DNA from: Liriodendron chinense
Lineage: Eukaryota; Streptophyta; Magnoliopsida; Magnoliales; Magnoliaceae
Direction of reading: 5' to 3'
Length of the DNA stretch: 64,000 nt
NCBI GenBank assembly: GCA_003013855.2
Contig: ML058459.1
Span: 1,805,050 to 1,869,049 of the forward strand
Shown here: piece by piece, positions 58,394 through 64,000 of the stretch
Layout: each line of letters starts with the position of its first letter
Numbering within the stretch: position 1 is the stretch's first letter
Notes under the pieces: model-generated
Seen by the model: the letters and a program-made list of their open reading frames with translations, nothing else
Told to the model about the DNA's origin: nothing
Databases searched by the model: none
Program-made: the position numbers and the translations under genes

Positions 58394-59730
58394 TGCGTTA
58401 CAGAAGAAATCCTACTGGCGCCTTGAGGACATCATTCATCCCATATCCTTTAGCCACATATCTGCATATGAGACATTACGTTGGGGGACATGTAGCCTTC
58501 ACACGAGTTATACGTGTGGTTGAGTAGCGTGCTCGACAAACTTATAAAGCCCCATCGAGATAGAAAATCCACAACAATCTGGATACACTTGGTAAAGTCG
58601 TCTCACATAATCTTGTAAAAACGAAAAAATTCTCATAAATGATCAGTACTTTTACGATGATCACAAAGTTTTGAGAAACAATTCTTATGAAATTAGAAGA
58701 AAATTAAAGGATGCAATGAGAAATCTGAGTCCGACTAAGATACAATTTGATCTCATAACCTTCGAGGATCCGATGCCAGCAAGGAAGCCCAACATAGTTG
58801 ACGTCTCCCAATCTATGTAAGGAATACACAACAGAGAGCTCAAACCACCAACCAGACCATCACACACCTCTCACAGTGCAACATTGTCTTATCTTACTTT
58901 TAACTTTAGATCCCTCTACTTCTATCCGGCCTCACTACAGAACATCCTAAACTAAGTGTAGTTTAGATTGCTATTGTCTAACACCATCACTACAATATGC
59001 TAAGGAGTAGTGTAAACACCCACAACCTATAATCATTGGATCCCAATCAACCGAGTTCATACTTGGGGGATTATATCAATCACATCTTATTGACCATCAG
59101 CTTCGATTCTTTGTTGCACACAGGCGATCACATGTATTTATCTTTTATTTATTTTCTCTGCTTATATATGTTCTCATTGATCGTATTAATCTTCATCATA
59201 AATATATAAAAATTGACAATCAGTCTTTATTTTTAATTCTTATAATATATTATTGCATTACTAAGAAACTTGAAGCCCACAATCACCGTTAAAAGAAAAG
59301 TCTTCAACTTAATTAATGTTAAAAAAAGAAAAAGAAAAAAAAAAGAATCTCATTCAAAAAGACTTACTCTCTCCTTTTAAATCACCTGATCGTTGCAACA
59401 TTGGTAGCTAGATAGTCAAGTCAACCTTCACAAGTCTGTTCCTATAGCTAATTTGGTGCCTAAGGTCGCAAGTGTTCAATCAAACTCGAGTTGAGTATGA
59501 CTCTGGCATGCCTAACACTATTGTAATCACACACATTTGACTTAATATAGGTTGTTCACTAACGTGTTTAGCCTCATGTCTAATTAAACCGCAACAACCA
59601 TTTATTTCTAAGTCATTAATCAAAGAGTCCCATCTCATGGAATGTGGTTCACACCATGAAGATCTCCTAGGCCGTGGATTGGGTACTACACCCTCCAAGA
59701 CTTAGTTCGAGATGAACAATCTTATTAAGA
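58394..59730. other. Non-coding AT-rich DNA, no gene seen
   Basis: About 1.3 kb without a recognisable gene or repeat. An A-rich stretch lies at 59,325-59,345. The short frames here show no domain. Confidence 0.45.
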
Positions 59731-59744
59731 GGCTCTATGAGACC

Positions 59745-60372
59745 CACCGTAATATACATTTTATCTAAGCCGTCTATCTATTTTAAAAGATCATTTTAGG
59801 CCATGAGCCCAAAAAGGAGGCAGATTGAAAGCTCGAGTGGACCACACCATAAGAAGCAGTGGTGATAATGACCCCACCGTTGAAACCTTCCTAGGGCCCA
59901 TTATGATTTTTTTTGCCATCTAACCTATTCGTAAGATCACATAGACCCGGATGAAGGGAATACACAAATATTGGCTTAACCAAAACTTTTGTGGCCCCCA
60001 AGAGGTTCTTAGTGGTAGGCATTCAATCCCCATTGTTTCCTGTGATGTGGTCCACTTGAGCATTCGGTCTGCCTCATTTTTGGGCTCAGTCACCTAAAAT
60101 GATTTTCCAAAATTAATGGATGGCGTGGATAAAATACATACATCATGGTTGGCCCCACAGAACCCCTGACAGGATCATCCATCTCTAATTAGGTCCTGCT
60201 AGGATAGTACCCAAACCCCCACCAAGTGCCTTCGGTGAAAATCAGGTGGGTTCAATAATCAAGCAGGCCACGCTATGGAAACAACATACCCATTGAATGG
60301 GACATTCCCAAGTTGTGATTCAACACACTTGTGCAGGAGGTGATCTCCATCCATAATGGGTTGGATGAAATA
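59745..60372. repeat. Cassette repeat related to the TIR element at 3.5-6.7 kb, interrupted
   Basis: Inverted and direct ~100 bp cassettes (GGACCACACCATAAGAAGCAG near 59,840, GTGGTCCACTTGAGCATT near 60,047, GGATGGCGTGGATAAAATAC near 60,118) match those inside 4,390-6,440. The run is broken at 60,375 by the PIF/Harbinger-like element. It resumes at 62,745-62,819 with GTTTCCTGTGGTGTCACCCACTTGGGC. Confidence 0.6.
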
Positions 60373-60639
60373 TAAGGGCTCGTTTTGACATCTCTACTCT
60401 AATATAATAAGATCTTTTTCAATAAAAGCAAATCTAATAAGGTCTTTTGTTTTAGCTCTTGTTTTAAATAAGCTCATTTGGTAAAATCACTTTTTAAATT
60501 TTTAAAAAAAAAGCTCTTATTTAAAATAAGCATGTTTGGCAAAACCTTCAAATAAGAGCTTTTTTAAAGGTAGTTATTGTCATTTTTAAATATTAAAACA
60601 ACTCTGTTATAAGAGCAATCCACATGGTCATTTTTTTCT

Positions 60640-62490
60640 GGATCTCACCATAGATGAACCATGCCCCAAATGAGAAAAGAATGGATGGCTACGATCTTCA
60701 TATTCTAAGATATTTGGGCCATCCATTATGTCATACATTAGATGTGGATCATCCATCATATGGAACCCACCTTTGATGTAGACTATCAATCGGCACCTTC
60801 AAAGTGGTTCGTCCATCATGCAAGGCCCATCCTAGATGTGGACGATTCATCATTAGGGGCCCAGCTTGATGTAGGTCATCCATCATGTGGGGCCCACCAT
60901 CCATGGTGATTTCCTTTATGTGGGCCCCTTAATGTCCACTACCCATCATCCATCATGTGGGGTCTACATTTGATGTGCCCGGGCCCTACCTTAGAAGTGG
61001 ATTGTCCATCATGTGGGGCCTACTTTTGATATCCACCATTCATCATGTGGGGCGCACCTTTTATGTGGAACATCCATCATGTGGCCCACTTTGGATATGG
61101 ATCATCCGTCACGTGAGACCTTGGATGTGGACCGTCCATTACCAAGGGCGACACTTTGATGTGGGTCATCCATCATGTGAACCCCCTCCGTCCATTATGT
61201 GGGCCCACCTTGCTATGGACCATTCATTGTGTGGGGCCCCACCTTCAATATGGGTTGTTCATCATGTGGGCCCACCTTCAATGACTATCATCCATCATGT
61301 GGGTCCCACCTTTGATGCGGACTTCCCATCAAATTGGGCCCACTTGATGTGGATGTTCTGTAATGTTGGGCCACACTTTGATGCGGGCCATCCATCATGT
61401 GGGGCTCACCTTGATGTGGACCATGCATCATTTTGGTCCCCATGTTAAATATGAGTCATTCATCATGAGTAGAGCTGTACACAAGCACATCGAGCCAAGC
61501 TTGGCCCTGTTCAAGCTATGCTTGTTCAATGACCACCCTGGCTCATGTTTGGCTCGGCTCAGCCTTTGAGCTGGACTTACATGTTCGAGCTGGCTCGACC
61601 AAGCTTTCGAGTCTAGAAATGACAAAATTTTAATTAAGCCCAGCGTAAAAGCCCGACCTAAAACTTTTTAAAATCGGGCCCAAAGGCAGCCCTAAGCCCA
61701 TTGACACCTCCCACTTACTTTTATAGAGAGTTTCAACTCTCATTTCTTTGCTCACTTCCGATGTGGGACTAAAAAATATACTTTTTCAATTGAGTCAGCG
61801 GCGTCGAGCCGAATTGAGCTTGGGTTAGCTCGAGCTCGGCTTGAAAATCATTTCGAGCTTGGAAAAATGGCTCGGCTTGGTTCAAACCCAGACTTCTAAT
61901 CGAGCTGGTTTGAGCCGAGTCAAGCAAGCTAACCAAGCTAGCTTGGCTCATGTACAGCTCTACTCATGAGGAAGCCACCTTTGATGTTCACCATCCATCA
62001 TGTGGGTCCCACCTTTGTTGTGGACCATCTATCATGTGGAGCCCACTTGATGTAGATAGTCCATCATGCGGGGTCACATTTTGATTCGAGTCATCCATCA
62101 TATTGGACCCACCTTTGATGTCCACTATCCATCATGTAGGTCCCACCTTTGTTGTGGATAGTCCATCATGTAGGACCTAACCTTCAATGTGGGTCATTCA
62201 TGATGTGGTCCCACCTTTAATTTCAACCTTCCATCATGTAGTCCCACATTCAACGTCCACCATCCATTATGTGGGTCCCACCTTTAATGTGGAACGTCCA
62301 TCAGGTAGGGCCTGCTTGATGTGGATCCTCCATCATGTGGGGCCACACTTTGATGCAAGTCATCCATCATATGGGGCTCTCACCTATGATGTGACCATGA
62401 ATTATGTGGGCCCACCTTTGATGTGGACCATTCATCATGTGGAGCCCCACCTTCGATATGGGTCGTTCATCATGTGTGCCTACCTTGAAA
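60640..62490. repeat. Degenerate tandem array, ~35-40 bp unit (CCATCATGTGGGGCCCACC)
   Basis: Dozens of imperfect units of the form 'ATCCATCATGTGGGGCCCACCTTTGATGTGGACC' run head to tail, broken only by the hAT-like element. The GGGCCC core and CCATCATG/CATGTGG words make each unit partly self-complementary. Long open frames (such as 163 codons from 60,957) are products of the repeat and carry no known domain. Confidence 0.85.
61470..61962. mobile_element. hAT-like non-autonomous element, 493 bp
   Basis: Perfect 12 bp terminal inverted repeats TAGAGCTGTACA...TGTACAGCTCTA, flanked by ATCATGAG (61,462-61,469) and CTCATGAG (61,963-61,970), an 8 bp duplication with one mismatch. The interior is rich in GAGC(T/C)GAGCTTGGCTCG-like words on both strands. 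It inserted in the tandem array. No transposase. Confidence 0.85.
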
Positions 62491-62819
62491 AGATTGCAAA
62501 GAGAAGAGAAGACAGTAAGATAGGAATTACTCAAAAAAAATTAGCCAAAAAAATGTCTACCCACTTAAGCGGAGTAAGCTCATTTAAAAAAAAAATCCTT
62601 CTGTCACTCATTTTGAGAGCTTATTTGTTACTTTCTAATTTAAATAAGCCCTTAATGAGACATTTACCAAACGATCTAAAAAAAAATCTTTCTTTTAGAA
62701 ATAAGCAATAAGATCTTATTTATTGAGATGCCAAATGCCCCTAAGAGTAAAAGTGGGCCTGAATATAGTATGTGTCCTAGTCCCCACGGTTTCCTGTGGT
62801 GTCACCCACTTGGGCTTTC

Positions 62820-63276
62820 AGAGAAAAAGGGAATAACCTAAGTCCCACGACATCATCAGATACGTTTGTAAAGTGCAACGTGGCTATCACCTCGTCAAAT
62901 TCCTTGAGGTGTTAATATGCGCTTTGAGTGTCTAAACCAAGGAACTTAGGAAGGAGTTGGATTACTCCCGATTTTATATCGATATTCCCTACATTATATG
63001 AAAAAATTATACATGAGAGAGTACTCGCTCTTACATGTTGCAAGTAATCACGTAAATTTATAGGTCAAGGAACATTCTTAACCTCATTCTCACCCGTTTC
63101 AGTTTGGTTTTGGCCTAAATTTTGATTGGCCCTTGGATCAGGTTGATTTTCAACCATAATTTCAGGAAAATTTTAGGAATCTAAACGTTTCTTAGCATGG
63201 GGTTCTTTATCAATCCCCTTAACAATCCCTCATTCACTAATCAGTCGGTTATTAGAATTTCGAACCCAATATGGCA
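62820..63276 (-). pseudogene. Element F gag fragment
   Basis: Starts at 63,276 (MPYWVRNSNNRLISE), collinear with C's gag start. In-frame stops follow near 63,230 and 63,175. 'NVSDDVVGLRLFPFSL' is the last block before the break at 62,820. The fragment covers roughly the first 150 codons, ending mid-domain. Confidence 0.8.
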
Positions 63277-63476
63277 TGCAAATCTAAGAAAAGTAAAAGA
63301 TTAAAAAGGGTTAGAAAAACCTTATTTAAGTTACAACTTTGACTCCTAAAATCCCTGCAAAAACAAAACAAAACAAAAACTAAGTTAGTAAGGACTCCTA
63401 AAAATCTCAAATAGAAACTATTTTCAGTAATTTTATTAAAAACCGTCAAAAATCCCCGGCAACGACGTCAAAAACT

Positions 63477-64000
63477 TGTTCGCTTCCCCAAGTGTAGGGT
63501 TGCGATGTAGTAATAATTCGGTAGAGACTGAGATTGTTCTCAAGGACTTGTTAGAAATTCACAAAACTACTTCTAATATTCTCTAATTGAGAGCGAACCA
63601 AACGGATTTCTAGAATTGAATGTAGATAAAAATTTTAAACTAAAAGTGAATGTAATCAATATAAAAGAGCACTAGGGGTCCAAGGATCCACTTGTAGTAA
63701 TCCTTGATGCTTAATTCGTTGTGGTTTCCTAATTACACAACTAGAATTGAAATCAAATCCTATCTAGTCAGATGATAGAGCAGTTATAACAAATAATCTG
63801 TCATATGTATGATTCATATACATGATTCCCTCAATTCAAGTTAGGACTTGAGCACACTCAATTGCATAGGTCAATCCTAGTTCCAATAGATTAAGATCAC
63901 AATCATAATCATTATTAAACTCTGTCACAAAGCATAACTAGATCATGATTTGAACTTCATTCAAATCACATACATAATCACACATAAACAGAAATTTCAG
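63477..64000 (-). repeat. Element F 5' LTR, truncated by window
   Basis: TGTTCGCTTCCCCAAGTGTAGG and the following ~520 bp match the first third (in plus orientation) of C's LTRs and of the solo LTR. It is especially close to the solo LTR (both have GATGCTTAATTC and TCAGATGATAGAGC). Confidence 0.9.

Larger units (their letters stand above)
60376..62741. mobile_element. PIF/Harbinger-like non-autonomous element with tandem-repeat interior
   Basis: The left end GGGCTCGTTTTGACATCTC and the reverse complement of the right end, GGGGCATTTGGCATCTC, are imperfect inverted repeats. TAA flanks both sides (60,373-60,375 and 62,742-62,744), the 3 bp duplication of PIF/Harbinger elements. Sub-terminal AAATAAG/CTTATTT words (60,466-60,560 and 62,610-62,720) are also inverted. 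The interior is a long tandem array with no transposase. A second element (61,470-61,962) is inserted in it. Confidence 0.65.
62820..64000 (-). mobile_element. Gypsy element F (Athila-like), 5' part only, cut by window edge
   Basis: Minus-strand gag N-terminus, primer site (63,452-63,470, ATCCCCGGCAACGACGTCA on the plus strand) and 5' LTR from 63,477 (TGTTCGCTTCCCC) to the window end. The rest of the internal region is missing: at 62,820 gag joins the cassette repeat without a target-site signature. Confidence 0.85.

Noticed and set aside
60957..62711. 163- and 174-codon frames
   Set aside because: They translate the ~35-40 bp minisatellite. The peptide is a low-complexity repeat of His/Pro/Gly-type units with no conservation evidence.

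Overview
This window looks like repeat-dense nuclear DNA of a flowering plant with a large genome. The retrotransposon lineages that can be read from the translations are plant ones: a Tork/Tnt1-like Copia, an Athila-like Gypsy and a Tat-like Gypsy. Small hAT-type and PIF/Harbinger-type DNA elements with long non-coding interiors fill much of the rest. I found no intact host protein gene and no RNA gene. I do not name the species.

Layout. 1-2.9 kb: a (GA)n/(TC)n inverted repeat carrying a telomere-like motif, then AT-rich DNA with microsatellites. 2.9-8.0 kb: a degenerate LTR-type repeat (here R1) split by a 3.2 kb terminal-inverted-repeat element. 8.2-9.1 kb: a 244 bp tandem duplication and a ~40 bp minisatellite. 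9,425-24,648: an old Copia element whose pol is split by a complete Athila-like Gypsy (element A, 12,011-22,027). 24.6-29.7 kb: non-coding DNA holding a 2.5 kb solo LTR (26,543-29,088) with two tandem arrays. 29.7-30.8 kb: a second R1 copy. 30.8-47.3 kb: minus-strand Athila-like copies, with element C (36,841-46,670) inserted in the 5' LTR of damaged element B, and a divergent LTR fused to B's reverse transcriptase. 47.3-57.5 kb: a 5'-truncated Tat-like Gypsy (element E, plus strand). Its 3' region carries an antisense gene split by a solo Athila-like LTR. 57.5-62.8 kb: a 211 bp hAT-like MITE, then a PIF/Harbinger-like element filled with a short tandem repeat and itself hit by a 493 bp hAT-like element. 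62.8-64.0 kb: the 5' end of a further Athila-like copy (element F), cut by the window edge.

How it fits together. Relative ages can be read from nesting and target-site duplications (TSDs): A is younger than the Copia, C is younger than B, and the solo LTR at 54,244 is younger than E. Every retroelement reading frame is broken by stops or frameshifts, so none should be autonomous now.

The most interesting object is the antisense gene of element E (56,441 down to 52,685). It appears to have its own TATA box and G-box/ABRE, an N-terminal domain resembling the plant 'putative gypsy type transposon' family (Transposase_28, recognised from memory), a Ser/Pro/Ala-rich middle and a C-terminal coiled coil. 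Extra ORFs of this kind in Tat elements are known in general. Their function is not, and the promoter arrangement here is worth testing.
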